From Cupriavidus pampae (GTDB lineage Bacteria > Pseudomonadota > Gammaproteobacteria > Burkholderiales > Burkholderiaceae), in contig NZ_CAJZAG010000010.1 in assembly GCF_914271485.1 (NCBI RefSeq), positions 1-64,000 on the forward strand: a DNA stretch of 64,000 bases, in the 5' to 3' direction. The notes beneath the pieces were generated by a model. It did no database searches and was not told the DNA's origin. It saw only the letters and a list, made by a program, of their open reading frames with translations. The translations under genes and the position numbers were made by a program. This document shows, piece after piece, positions 8,877-16,982 of the stretch. How positions within the stretch are numbered: position 1 is the stretch's first letter; every line of letters begins with the position of its first letter.

Positions 8877-9573
8877 TGAGGAAGAAGCGCTGGAGCCAGC
8901 CCATGTTCTGCACTTCGTCGATATACCCCTTGGCGGTGTACTCGATGCGCGCATCCGCCACTTGCGTGGACGGCACTGCGTTGTCGCCGGTGATCGTGCG
9001 CGGATTGACCACACCCGAGAAGCGAATGAACTCCGCTCCCTGATTGATGGCCATCTGCTTTTCGCCGGACACCACCAGATAACCGTTCGGCATGACCTCG
9101 AGCACGGTAACGGTGATGGTGCCGTTGAATGTGTTGGCCGCCGACGCGCCGCCGCTGGCCTTCATGCCGTTGGCACCGCTGATGTCGGCGTTCTGTGACG
9201 AGCTGAACAGCCCGCCAAACGCCTTGGGCACCGCGTTGAACGCGAGTGCGGTGTTACCCGTACGGCTTGCGTTGGTTCCCGAGGCCTTGGTGGCGTTGAC
9301 GTTCTCGTTGATCACAATCGTCAGGATGTCGCCGACGTTGCGCGGGCGACGATCCTCGAACAACGGATTGCCCGCGTACGACGCCTGGAAGATGGAGCCG
9401 GACGGTGCCATCACGTTGCGTTGCTCGGCGCGCGCGGAGGTCGGCAACTGCACCAGCGGCTCCTTGGGAATCAACGCGCAGCCACCGGCGGCCAGCACGG
9501 CGATGCCGGCCAGGCAATACAGCGCGAACGTGCCCATGCGGGACACCATGGTGGCTTGATTCATGATCATCAT
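8860..9573 (-). CDS. flgH: Flagellar L-ring lipoprotein FlgH
   Basis: FlgH is the outer-membrane lipoprotein forming the L ring. The 237 residues have a signal peptide with a lipobox-like VLAAGGC, so the mature N-terminus is the lipidated cysteine. Family blocks follow: GSIFQ, NPLFEDRRPRNVGDILTIVINENVNATK, and the C-terminal INQGAEFIRFSGVVNPRTI and YTAKGYIDEVQNMGWLQRFFLNVLPY. Its ATG overlaps the flgG stop codon (ATGA), which implies translational coupling. An internal ATG three codons in is also possible. Confidence 0.95.
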   Translation of the reverse strand: MMIMNQATMVSRMGTFALYCLAGIAVLAAGGCALIPKEPLVQLPTSARAEQRNVMAPSGSIFQASYAGNPLFEDRRPRNVGDILTIVINENVNATKASGTNASRTGNTALAFNAVPKAFGGLFSSSQNADISGANGMKASGGASAANTFNGTITVTVLEVMPNGYLVVSGEKQMAINQGAEFIRFSGVVNPRTITGDNAVPSTQVADARIEYTAKGYIDEVQNMGWLQRFFLNVLPY

Positions 9574-10355
9574 CCCATCTGGGTCAGGCGCTGCAGCATC
9601 TGGTCAGACGTCTGCACGGCCTTGCTGTTGATCTCGTAAGCGCGTTGGGTCTGGATCATGCTGACCAGCTCTTCCACCACGTTCACGTTGGACGATTCCA
9701 CATAGCCGCCCTGCAGCGTGCCGGCGCCGTTCAGGCCGGGCACCGACGTGTTCGGCGCGCCCGACGCGTCGGTCTGCGCGTACATGTTCTCGCCCAGGCT
9801 TTCGAGGCCGGTCGGGTTCGGGAACGTGGCCAGCTGGATCTGCCCGACATTGACCGCATTGGTCTGGCCCGGCGTGGTCACGGTCACGGTACCGTCGCGC
9901 GCGACGGTCAGCGAGGTGTAGTTGGCCGGCAGCGTGATGGCCGGGTTCAGCACGAAGCCGCTCGACGTGGTCAGCTGGCCGTTCGGGTCCACCTGGAACG
10001 AACCGTCACGCGTGTACGACGTGGTGCCGTCCGGCATGGTGACCTGGAAAAAGCCCTGGCCGATGATCGCGACATCGCGCGAGTTGCCGGTCTGTTGCGG
10101 GTTGCCTTGCGTGTGGATACGTTCCGTGGCGACGGGACGCACACCGGTACCCAGCTGCATGCCCGAGGGCAGCACGGTCTGGTCGGACGACAGCGCGCCA
10201 GGCTGGCGGATCGTCTGGTACATCAGTTCCTCGAACACCGCGCGGCTGCGCTTGAAGCCCGTGGTTGCCACGTTGGCCAGGTTGTTCGAGATCACGTCCA
10301 TCTGCGTCTGCTGCGCATCGAGACCGGTCTTGGCAATCCAAAGAGAGCGGATCAT
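9570..10355 (-). CDS. flgG: Distal rod protein FlgG
   Basis: FlgG forms the distal rod that passes through the L and P rings. The 261-residue protein begins MIRSLWIAKTGLDAQQTQMDVISNNLANVATTGFKRSRAVFEEL. It includes the FlgG-specific long N-terminal insert (VLPSGMQLGTGVRP) and ends with VESSNVNVVEELVSMIQTQRAYEINSKAVQTSDQMLQRLTQ. Length is almost exactly that of enterobacterial FlgG. It lies 46 bp after flgF in the rod/hook operon. Confidence 0.96.
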   Translation of the reverse strand: MIRSLWIAKTGLDAQQTQMDVISNNLANVATTGFKRSRAVFEELMYQTIRQPGALSSDQTVLPSGMQLGTGVRPVATERIHTQGNPQQTGNSRDVAIIGQGFFQVTMPDGTTSYTRDGSFQVDPNGQLTTSSGFVLNPAITLPANYTSLTVARDGTVTVTTPGQTNAVNVGQIQLATFPNPTGLESLGENMYAQTDASGAPNTSVPGLNGAGTLQGGYVESSNVNVVEELVSMIQTQRAYEINSKAVQTSDQMLQRLTQMG

Positions 10356-10401
10356 GTTGTTCCTTGTGTATCTGTGGTGAGCGTGGCGGCTGCTGCGCGC
10401 G

Positions 10402-11145
10402 TCAGTTGTTGCCCAGCAGCGAGTTCGCGCGCTGGTCGTTCGAATCCACGCCGGAGATCATCTTCATTTGCATCTCGAAGCGGCGCGCGTTGGCGATCAT
10501 GTCCACCATCGCTTCCACGGGATTCACGTTGCTGCCTTCCAGCGCGCCCGAGACGACTTTCACGCTCGGGTCCGCCTGCAGCGGGTCCGCGCCCTGGCGC
10601 AGACGGAACAGACCGTCGTCGCCACGCGCGAGAGAATCGGGCGGTGCGTTGACCACGCGAATGCGGCCAATCTGCGCGAGGCCATTGGGCTGATCGCCCG
10701 GGCCCCGCGCCACCACGCTGCCATCGCTGCCGATGGTCAGCTGTGCGTTCTGCGGAACCGCCATCGGACCGCCTTCGCCGAGCACCTGCAGACCCGTGGA
10801 GGTCTGCAACTGGCCGTCGGCCGACACCTGCAGCGAGCCAGCACGCGTGTAGGCTTCGGAGCCGTCCGGCAGTTGCACTGCCAGCCAGCCGTTGCCCGTG
10901 AACGCGACATCCAGATCGCGGCCGGTGTAGGTGAGCGGGCCCGCCTTCATGTCCGCGCCCGGTGTGGATGCGAGCGTGAAGGAACGGGTCTGCGTTTCCG
11001 GCCCCGTGACCGGCACCGCGCGATACATGTTGATCTGCGCGCGGAATGCCGGCGTGGAGGCGTTGGCCAGGTTGTTCGATACCGCGGCCTGCTGGTCGAG
11101 TATCTGCTTGGCGCCCGAGAGGGCGGTATAGATCAGGCGATCCAT
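10402..11145 (-). CDS. flgF: Proximal rod protein FlgF
   Basis: FlgF is one of the proximal rod subunits. The 247 residues carry the rod-family N-terminal motif (IYTALSGAKQILDQQAAVSNNLANASTPAFRAQ) and C-terminal motif (LEGSNVNPVEAMVDMIANARRFEMQMKMI). It lacks the insert that marks FlgG, and the length suits FlgF. It lies 19 bp downstream of flgE. Confidence 0.95.
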   Translation of the reverse strand: MDRLIYTALSGAKQILDQQAAVSNNLANASTPAFRAQINMYRAVPVTGPETQTRSFTLASTPGADMKAGPLTYTGRDLDVAFTGNGWLAVQLPDGSEAYTRAGSLQVSADGQLQTSTGLQVLGEGGPMAVPQNAQLTIGSDGSVVARGPGDQPNGLAQIGRIRVVNAPPDSLARGDDGLFRLRQGADPLQADPSVKVVSGALEGSNVNPVEAMVDMIANARRFEMQMKMISGVDSNDQRANSLLGNN

Positions 11146-11164
11146 GGCGGTCCGTCGGCGCGCG

Positions 11165-12400
11165 TCAGATGTTCACCAGGGTCTGCAGGACGGTGTCCTG
11201 CGCCTTGATGGTCTGCGCGTTGGCCTGGTAGTTACGTTGCGCCACGATCAGGTTCACCAGTTCGCCGGAAAGGTCCACGTTGGACTGTTCCACGGCGTTC
11301 GACTGCAGCGTGCCCATCGAACCGCCGGCCGAGCCGAGCAGTTCCTGACCCGACGAGCCAGTGGCGGACCACACGTTGTTGCCTTCCGGCTTCAGGCCTT
11401 CGGCGTTGGCGAAAGCAGCCAGCGCGATGGTGCCCAGCGAACGGGTCTGCTCGTTCGAGTACGAGCCCTGGATGCTGCCATCTGCCTGCACGCTGAAGCC
11501 AAGCAACGCGCCCGATGCATAACCGTTCTGCACCAGCGACTTCGGATCGTTGTCGGCGCCGAACTGCGTGGAGCCGGCGAGGTTCAGCGTCATGTTCATC
11601 GCGGCGGCGCCATTGGCGGCCGGCAGCGTCAGCGCCGGGTTGGCCGGCGTGGTGGACTGCATCACACCGGCGTTGTCGAACGACATCGTCACCGGCGAGC
11701 CGGCCACGATGTTGCCGTTGGCGTCCAGTACGCGCATGGTCCAGTCGGTACCGCCCGGCACGGTCGGCGCGGCGGCCGACTTCGAGAAGTACGCGGTCAG
11801 CTGCACCTTGTTGCCGAGCGAATCGTACGTCGTAATCGGCGTGGTGTAGTTGTACATGTCCTTGGTCGGCAGCACGGCCGGGGCCGGCGGCGCGGCCGGC
11901 GTCGTGGCGAACGCGGTGGTCGGCACGGTGCTGCGCGAGTCCAGCTGGAACTGCGCGGTGATCTGCGTGCTCGCCTGCGGCGGCAGTTGCGCGTTGCTGA
12001 TCGTGATCGGCTGCGGCACACCCGTGGTCTGACCAGCCGGGTAGCCCGTCACCTGCAGGCCGCTGGCGTTGACCAGACGGCCGTCCGGCAGCTGCTGCAG
12101 CTGGCCGTTGCGCGAGTAGTAGACCTGGCCTTCTTCATTGACGAGGCGGAAGAAGCCGTTGCCGTTGCTGATGGCGGTATCGAGATTGCGCCCCGACGCG
12201 GCGATATTGCCGTTACCGAACGATTGCACCACCGAGTTCACGCGCACGCCCAGACCGATCTTCGAACCGGCGTAGACGTCGGCGAACTGCGCCGTCGAGG
12301 CCTTGAAGCCAACCGTGTTCGCGTTGGCGATGTTGTTGCCGATCACGTCCAGGTTGGACGCCGCGGCGTTAAGACCGCTTACCCCTTGACCAAAACCCAT
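11165..12400 (-). CDS. flgE: Flagellar hook protein FlgE
   Basis: FlgE polymerises into the hook, the universal joint of the flagellum. The 411-residue product has GFGQGVSGLNAAASNLDVIGNNIANANTVGFK at the N-terminus and VDLSGELVNLIVAQRNYQANAQTIKAQDTVLQTLVNI at the C-terminus. Between them is a variable exposed domain that includes a proline/alanine-rich loop near residues 160-180 (TPAAPPAPAVLP). Size is normal. It lies 77 bp after flgD, whose product caps the growing hook. Confidence 0.96.
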   Translation of the reverse strand: MGFGQGVSGLNAAASNLDVIGNNIANANTVGFKASTAQFADVYAGSKIGLGVRVNSVVQSFGNGNIAASGRNLDTAISNGNGFFRLVNEEGQVYYSRNGQLQQLPDGRLVNASGLQVTGYPAGQTTGVPQPITISNAQLPPQASTQITAQFQLDSRSTVPTTAFATTPAAPPAPAVLPTKDMYNYTTPITTYDSLGNKVQLTAYFSKSAAAPTVPGGTDWTMRVLDANGNIVAGSPVTMSFDNAGVMQSTTPANPALTLPAANGAAAMNMTLNLAGSTQFGADNDPKSLVQNGYASGALLGFSVQADGSIQGSYSNEQTRSLGTIALAAFANAEGLKPEGNNVWSATGSSGQELLGSAGGSMGTLQSNAVEQSNVDLSGELVNLIVAQRNYQANAQTIKAQDTVLQTLVNI

Positions 12401-12477
12401 GACTTTCCCCTTTTAAGGCTGTCTTTCGATATCTGCCCGCACTCGTATGCGGACCGGGTGAAGAATCTGAAACCGAC

Positions 12478-13143
12478 TTACGAGATGCGGCGGACGTCGT
12501 CCACGTTGGCGGTGGTACCGTCTTCGAGGTTGACCAGCACACCGGTGCTGTCGCCACTGATGCCTTGCACCTTGCCGAAGACCAGTGCGATCGGACCCAC
12601 GTCCTTGCCAGCGGCAGTAGCCGTGACCTTGAACTTGTATTCGCCGTCGGGCACCGTGCCGCCCTGGTCGTTCTTGCCGTCCCACGCGATGTCGTGCACG
12701 CCCGCGGTCTGGCCCTTCATATCGATGGTGCGAACCACATTGCCGTTCGCGTCCAGCACCTGCACCTGTACCGAATCCGCAGTGCTCGGAATGTCCACGC
12801 CGATCTTGCCCGGCACGCCTTCGTCCACGTTGACCTTGGCGCCCGGCACCATCACGGTGTGGCCGATCAGGTTCGCGGAGTCCAGCGCGCGGCTGGCCGC
12901 GGTCTGCGACAGCAGCGCGTTCAGCGTCGAGTTGACGTTCTGCAGGCCGCTCACCGTGCTGATCTGCGCGAGCTGCGAAGTCAGCTGCGAGTTGTCCATC
13001 GGATTGAGCGGATCCTGGTTGTTCATCTGCGTGACCAGCATCTTCAGAAAGTTGCTCTGGATGTCTGCCGCGCTTGCGCTGCCGCCAGCAAGGGCGCTGT
13101 TGAGGGCTGCGGTGTCGTTGCCAACGCTCGAAGTCGAAGTCAT
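12478..13143 (-). CDS. flgD: Hook-capping protein FlgD
   Basis: FlgD is the scaffold at the hook tip that directs FlgE assembly and is then discarded. The 221 residues show the export/cap N-terminus (FLKMLVTQMNNQDPLNPMDNSQLTSQLAQISTVSGLQNVN) and the tandem beta domains at the C-terminus (VQVLDANGNVVRTIDMKGQ, then WDGKNDQGGTVPDGEYKFKV). It ends DGTTANVDDVRRIS. Length matches the family. The gene is in the flgB-flgJ run. Confidence 0.95.
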   Translation of the reverse strand: MTSTSSVGNDTAALNSALAGGSASAADIQSNFLKMLVTQMNNQDPLNPMDNSQLTSQLAQISTVSGLQNVNSTLNALLSQTAASRALDSANLIGHTVMVPGAKVNVDEGVPGKIGVDIPSTADSVQVQVLDANGNVVRTIDMKGQTAGVHDIAWDGKNDQGGTVPDGEYKFKVTATAAGKDVGPIALVFGKVQGISGDSTGVLVNLEDGTTANVDDVRRIS

Positions 13144-13182
13144 TGTTGTTCTCGGCTAGTTCTGGAGAGAAATTCGTTCACA

Positions 13183-13590
13183 TCACTGACCGATGGTCAG
13201 CGTCTTGAGCATCATGGTCTTCGCGGTGTTGAGCACCTCGACGTTGGCCTGATACGAACGCGAGGCGGAGATCATGTTGACCATCTCCTCCACGGGGTTC
13301 ACGTTCGGCATCGTTACGTAGCCATTGGCATCGGCCAGCGGATGCGCGGGGTTGTGGATCTTCCGCGCCGGCGATGGGTCTTCCATCACGCCTTCCACCT
13401 GCACGCCGCCCACATCGCTCTGACCCGGCGTCGGCGCCATGCCAAAGATCACCTGCTTGGCGCGATACGGCTGGCCGTTGGGCGCCACCGCGCTGTCCGC
13501 GTTGGCGAGGTTGGACGCCGTCACGTTCATGCGTTGCGACTGGGCCGCCATGGCGGAACCCGACACGTCGAAGATATTCATCGAAGGCAT
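13183..13590 (-). CDS. flgC: Proximal rod protein FlgC
   Basis: FlgC is a proximal rod subunit. The 135-residue sequence has MNIFDVSGSAMAAQSQRMNVTASNLANADS at the N-terminus and YVTMPNVNPVEEMVNMISASRSYQANVEVLNTAKTMMLKTLTIGQ at the C-terminus, both diagnostic. I used the annotated start MPSMNIF; the internal ATG three codons later is equally plausible. It lies 25 bp after flgB. Confidence 0.95.
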   Translation of the reverse strand: MPSMNIFDVSGSAMAAQSQRMNVTASNLANADSAVAPNGQPYRAKQVIFGMAPTPGQSDVGGVQVEGVMEDPSPARKIHNPAHPLADANGYVTMPNVNPVEEMVNMISASRSYQANVEVLNTAKTMMLKTLTIGQ

Positions 13591-13615
13591 TCGCTAGCTC
13601 CTTGGCTCTCGATTC

Positions 13616-14023
13616 TTAGCTCTGAATCGCGGCGAGCATCGTCTTGATCTTGCCGCTGACCACCGTGAGGCCCATCTCGTAGTGCACGGTGTTGTCAGCG
13701 AACGCGACGCGCTCGGTGTCCATTTCCACAGTGTTGCCGTCGATGCTCGACTGCAACGGAATGCGGTACTGCAGGTCGTCGTCATTCGACGCCGGCGCCT
13801 GCGCGGGCAGGTGACGCGTCTGCGTGGTGGAGAGCGACAGGCCCTCGTTGCGCCGGCCGCGTTCCACCGATTCGGACAACTTGCTCGCGAAATCGAAGTC
13901 GCGTGCCTTGTAGCCCGGCGTGTCCGCGTGGGCAATGTTGGAAGCAATCACCGATTGCCGCTGGGTCCGCAAGCTCAGCGCATCCTGTTGGAAGCGCAAT
14001 GCCGCATCGAGTCTGTCGATCAT
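13616..14023 (-). CDS. flgB: Proximal rod protein FlgB
   Basis: FlgB is thought to be the first rod subunit, next to the MS ring and FliE. The 135 residues read MIDRLDAALRFQQDALSLRTQRQSVIASNIAHADTPGYKARDFDF, with the C-terminal block VEMDTERVAFADNTVHYEMGLTVVSGKIKTML. It is the first gene of the leftward operon and is divergent from flgA, so the roughly 200-bp gap should hold both early flagellar promoters. I could not identify their boxes with confidence. Confidence 0.95.
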   Translation of the reverse strand: MIDRLDAALRFQQDALSLRTQRQSVIASNIAHADTPGYKARDFDFASKLSESVERGRRNEGLSLSTTQTRHLPAQAPASNDDDLQYRIPLQSSIDGNTVEMDTERVAFADNTVHYEMGLTVVSGKIKTMLAAIQS

Positions 14024-14221
14024 GTCTGTCTGCCTTTAGCTTCAGGGAGAGACACCCCGTTCCGGACGCGTACGGTCAAGAGGGGGCTTCTTCAGGGTTG
14101 CCATCTTAGGGGCCGGGTTGTCGAGCCAATCGTTCGAATAGGGATGGGAAATCCGCGCAATTCGCGCCGCGCTCTCGCGTGAGGCTGCCTACAATTGCCC
14201 CACGTACTCATCCTTGCTGGG

Positions 14222-14980
14222 ATGCTTCACATGACTCGTTTTCAATTGGCTGCCAGGCTGCTAGCGCTGGTCGGGCTTGCCTTGGTGCCGCCGTTTCTCT
14301 CCGTTGCGCAAGCCGCTCCCGCGCAGGTGACACCGGTGCAGAATCCATCGGCGCCCAATCCTTTTCCGGAAGATCCCGTCCGCGGCGCGGTCGAACAATT
14401 CCTGCTGCGTCAGGCCGTCGGCTTGCCAGGCAAGGTCAGCGTGCAGGTGATTCCGCCTTCGGGCGGCCGCGCGCCGGACTGTGTATCACCCGATCCGTTC
14501 CTGCCGGCGGGCTCGGCGCCGTGGGGCCGCGTCAACGTCGGCGTACGCTGCGGCGGCGACCGGCCGTGGACGCGCTATATCCAGGCGCGGGTGTCCGTGC
14601 TGACCGACTATTACGTAGCCGCGCGCGCCATGGCACCGGGCGAGCCGATCGATCCGGCAGATCTCGAGCTGCGCCAGGGCGATCTGGCCGCGCTGCCGCG
14701 CGCCGTGGTCACGGACCCGTCGCAGGTGATGGGTGCCGTGGCGGCCAACCGCATCGCCGCGGGTTCGCCGATGCGCACCGATTTGATGCGGAAAGCCATT
14801 TCGGTCCGTTCCGGCCAGACCGTGACCGTGGCCGTAGAGGGCGACGCGTTCCAACTCACCAGCGAAGGCAAGGTGTTGGCCGATGCCGCCACGGGCACGT
14901 CGGTGCAGGTGCGCCTGCGCAGCGGTCAGGTGGTGAACGGCATCGTCCGCAGCGCTGATACGGTCGTTTTGCAGCAATAA
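14222..14980 (+). CDS. flgA: P-ring assembly chaperone FlgA
   Basis: FlgA is a periplasmic chaperone that helps FlgI assemble into the P ring. The protein has a Sec signal (MTRFQLAARLLALVGLALVPPFLSVAQA) and ends in the SAF-type domain: YYVAARAMAPGEPIDPADLELRQGDLAALP and then VRSGQTVTVAVEGDAFQLTSEGKVLADAATGTSVQVRLRSGQVVNGIV. I start at ATG 14222; ATG 14231 fits the GGGA at 14219-14222 at least as well, and a TTG at 14195 is unlikely. It is divergent from flgB and is followed by a 211-bp gap before flgM. Confidence 0.92.
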   Translation: MLHMTRFQLAARLLALVGLALVPPFLSVAQAAPAQVTPVQNPSAPNPFPEDPVRGAVEQFLLRQAVGLPGKVSVQVIPPSGGRAPDCVSPDPFLPAGSAPWGRVNVGVRCGGDRPWTRYIQARVSVLTDYYVAARAMAPGEPIDPADLELRQGDLAALPRAVVTDPSQVMGAVAANRIAAGSPMRTDLMRKAISVRSGQTVTVAVEGDAFQLTSEGKVLADAATGTSVQVRLRSGQVVNGIVRSADTVVLQQ

Positions 14981-15135
14981 CGATCGCAACGTTTTTTATA
15001 CGAAGAAGACTGATGTAGTTGCTGGAATCGCTGATGTAGTACCCGCACAACCCCGGCTTTAGGGACGGCATGCGAGAATGCGCACGCCTCCCCCAAAAAG
15101 TATGGGAAAGCGTACGTTCAGGCACTTCGCAACCC

Positions 15136-15163
15136 TAAAGTTCTGCGATTGCCCGTCCGTTAA
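15136..15163 (+). promoter_or_regulatory. Sigma-28 (FliA) promoter for flgMN
   Basis: TAAAGTTC is followed by TCCGTTAA, with 16 bases between TAAA and the -10 octamer, the same layout as the promoter before flgK. The start of transcription would fall near 15170, about 20 bp before the flgM start. FliA-dependent expression of its own anti-sigma factor FlgM is the classic feedback arrangement. Confidence 0.72.
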
Positions 15164-15191
15164 GTCAGAGGAAACCAGCAAGGAATACCCC

Positions 15192-15509
15192 GTGAAGATC
15201 AATCAATCCACCTCGACCAGGCCGGCGGACAACGCTGCCGGCGACGCGGCCCGCCCGGCGGCTGCCGGCGCGACCCCGCAGGATCCGGCCGCGCTGACCG
15301 GCGTGCGCGTGAGCCCGCTGGCCGCGCACGTTCGCGAGATCGCCAATCGTCTGGTCAACGATACCGACGACGATATCGATACCGCCAAGGTCGAGGAGAT
15401 TCGCCAGGCCATCGCCGAGGGGCGGATCAAGATCGATCCCAGCAAGATCGCCGACGGCCTGCTCGCGTCCCTGCGTGAGCTCTCCCAGGGCGATACTCAA
15501 CCTACCTAG
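15192..15509 (+). CDS. flgM: Anti-sigma-28 factor FlgM
   Basis: FlgM binds and inhibits FliA until the hook is complete, then leaves through the flagellar export channel. The 105-residue frame starts at a GTG (read as Met) followed by KINQSTSTRPADN, with AAGGA about 10 bases upstream. The C-terminal half carries the FliA-binding helices (VSPLAAHVREIANRLVND, AKVEEIRQAIAEGRIKIDPSKIADGLLASLREL). The N-terminal half is low in complexity and probably disordered, as in known FlgM. The frame stays open upstream to an ATG at 15078, but the promoter lies inside that extension. Confidence 0.92.
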   Translation: MKINQSTSTRPADNAAGDAARPAAAGATPQDPAALTGVRVSPLAAHVREIANRLVNDTDDDIDTAKVEEIRQAIAEGRIKIDPSKIADGLLASLRELSQGDTQPT

Positions 15510-15514
15510 CTGAT

Positions 15515-15979
15515 ATGACCCAACAAGCCCTGATCCAGACACTGAAGCGTGAATCCGATGCCATCCTGGCGTTTGGCCGTGCCCTCGCAGAAGAGCGCGA
15601 CGCACTGAAGCGCAACGACTTCCAGGCGCTGAGCGAACTGCTCAGCCGGAAGGTGGCACTGGGTCAGGCACTCTCGCGCGAAACTGCCGCGCGTGAGGCG
15701 CAGATGATCGCGCTGGGTCTGCGCGTGGGCGAAGGCGGTTTGCTGATTGGCCGCCAGGTGGATCCCACCGTCGCCGACGCATGGCGCAAGATCGTGTTCT
15801 TCGCGCACAAGGCGAAGGAATCGAACGAGGTGAACGGCGCCATCGTGGACGCCCATCTCGAATTTACGCAGGAAGCCATTCAGGTCCTGCGGCAGGGCGG
15901 CACCGAGCCCAACGAAATGTATGGCCGCGACGGCAAGTCGCAGAACCCGGCAGCAGGCGTACAGCTCGCGGCGGGTTGA
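15515..15979 (+). CDS. flgN: Export chaperone FlgN for FlgK/FlgL
   Basis: FlgN is the cytoplasmic chaperone that delivers the hook-associated proteins FlgK and FlgL to the export gate. The 154 residues are almost entirely helical, with an N-terminal coiled stretch (LIQTLKRESDAILAFGRALAEERDALKRNDFQALSELLSRK). The central and C-terminal parts resemble FlgN (DAWRKIVFFAHKAKESNEVNGAIVDAHL). It lies 5 bp after flgM, sharing the sigma-28 transcript, and is followed by a hairpin. Confidence 0.9.
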   Translation: MTQQALIQTLKRESDAILAFGRALAEERDALKRNDFQALSELLSRKVALGQALSRETAAREAQMIALGLRVGEGGLLIGRQVDPTVADAWRKIVFFAHKAKESNEVNGAIVDAHLEFTQEAIQVLRQGGTEPNEMYGRDGKSQNPAAGVQLAAG

Positions 15980-15988
15980 ACCCATACG

Positions 15989-16013
15989 GCCCTCGGCGTC
16001 CTGAGCCGAGGGC
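15989..16013 (+). terminator. Hairpin after flgN
   Basis: A perfect 9-bp stem (GCCCTCGGC / GCCGAGGGC) with a 7-base loop starts 10 bp after the flgN stop. It has no T-run, so it may be a weak terminator or 3'-end stabiliser. Confidence 0.55.
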
Positions 16014-16166
16014 ACGTACGAGCGTAGGGACATGCAGCAGGCGACGGAATCTTTGCCCAGGCAAGGGTCTGCACACGTGGCGTGACCAACTTGGTCCGCT
16101 TCTGATACCGTTGCAGGCCGGATTCACACATCCGGTTCATGCCGTCTATCGTCCGTTTATCGCTCA

Positions 16167-16841
16167 ATGCCCAACACCTCATCGTCCCGCAATACGCATG
16201 GCGCGCCCGCCGTTACCGAGGCGCGCGTCGCATATATCGTTGACGATGACGACCTCGTGCGCGGCGCGCTGAGCAGCCTGCTGCGGTCCATTCATCTGGA
16301 AGTGCGCGCGTTCGGCTCGGTCGAAGAGTTCCTGGCCGCGCCGCGGCCGCCGGAGACCCCGTCTTGCCTCGTGCTCGACGTGCGGCTGCGCGGCCAGAGC
16401 GGACTTTCATTTCAGAAGTCACTGGCCGACAGCGGCGAGTCGCATATGCCGATCATCTTCATGACCGCGCATGGCGACATCGCCATGAGCGTCAAGGCGA
16501 TGAAGGCCGGCGCGGTGGATTTTCTCGCCAAGCCGTTTCGCGACCAGGACATGATCGACGCCGTGGTCTCCGCGATCGAGCGAGACGCGGCACGGCTCGA
16601 GATCGAACGTTCGCTCAAGCACCTGCGCGCACGATGGGAGTCGCTGACACCGCGCGAGCGCGAGGTGCTGGAGCTCGTGGCAAAGGGCCTCATGAACAAG
16701 CAGATCGCCGACGTGATGGGCATCGCGCTGATCACGGCCAAGCTCCATCGCGGACAGGCCATGCGCAAGATGGACGCCTGCTCGGTGGCCGACCTCATGC
16801 ACAAGATGCAGATGCTCGGCCACGGCAACACGGCCCGCTGA
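16167..16841 (+). CDS. FixJ/NarL-type response regulator
   Basis: The 224-residue protein has a receiver domain (about 20-135) with acidic pocket VDDDD, phospho-acceptor D71 in LVLDVRL, and the AKPF lysine. A LuxR-type helix-turn-helix follows (LTPREREVLELVAKGLMNKQIADVMGIALITAKLHRGQAMRKM). The receiver phrasing (SGLSFQKSL, MPIIFMTAHGDIAMSVKAMKAGAVDFLAKPF) is typical of the FixJ/TodT/TtrR group. Target genes are unknown. It lies between flgN and a histidine kinase gene on the same strand; whether they are partners is unclear, because FixJ regulators usually pair with PAS-bearing kinases. Confidence 0.9.
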   Translation: MPNTSSSRNTHGAPAVTEARVAYIVDDDDLVRGALSSLLRSIHLEVRAFGSVEEFLAAPRPPETPSCLVLDVRLRGQSGLSFQKSLADSGESHMPIIFMTAHGDIAMSVKAMKAGAVDFLAKPFRDQDMIDAVVSAIERDAARLEIERSLKHLRARWESLTPREREVLELVAKGLMNKQIADVMGIALITAKLHRGQAMRKMDACSVADLMHKMQMLGHGNTAR

Positions 16842-16982
16842 TCCGGTTTTTCCGCCATCTCGCGTAGCCCACTCACACTTTGGTAAGGGGTCCGCGAACC
16901 CTCGTTTGCTGGTGCGCCGTCGCGCGCCGTGGTGTCATCCCTACCATGCCGACTGATCCATTCGCGGCATGAGGAGATCACC

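Noticed and set aside
8877..9014. N-terminal extension of the flgI frame
   Set aside because: The 46 extra codons overlap the flgH coding sequence and read as its shadow; no export signal lies there.
11144..13159. Open plus-strand frame of 671 codons opposite flgE and flgD
   Set aside because: It lies antisense to well-recognised hook genes and has biased composition without domains.
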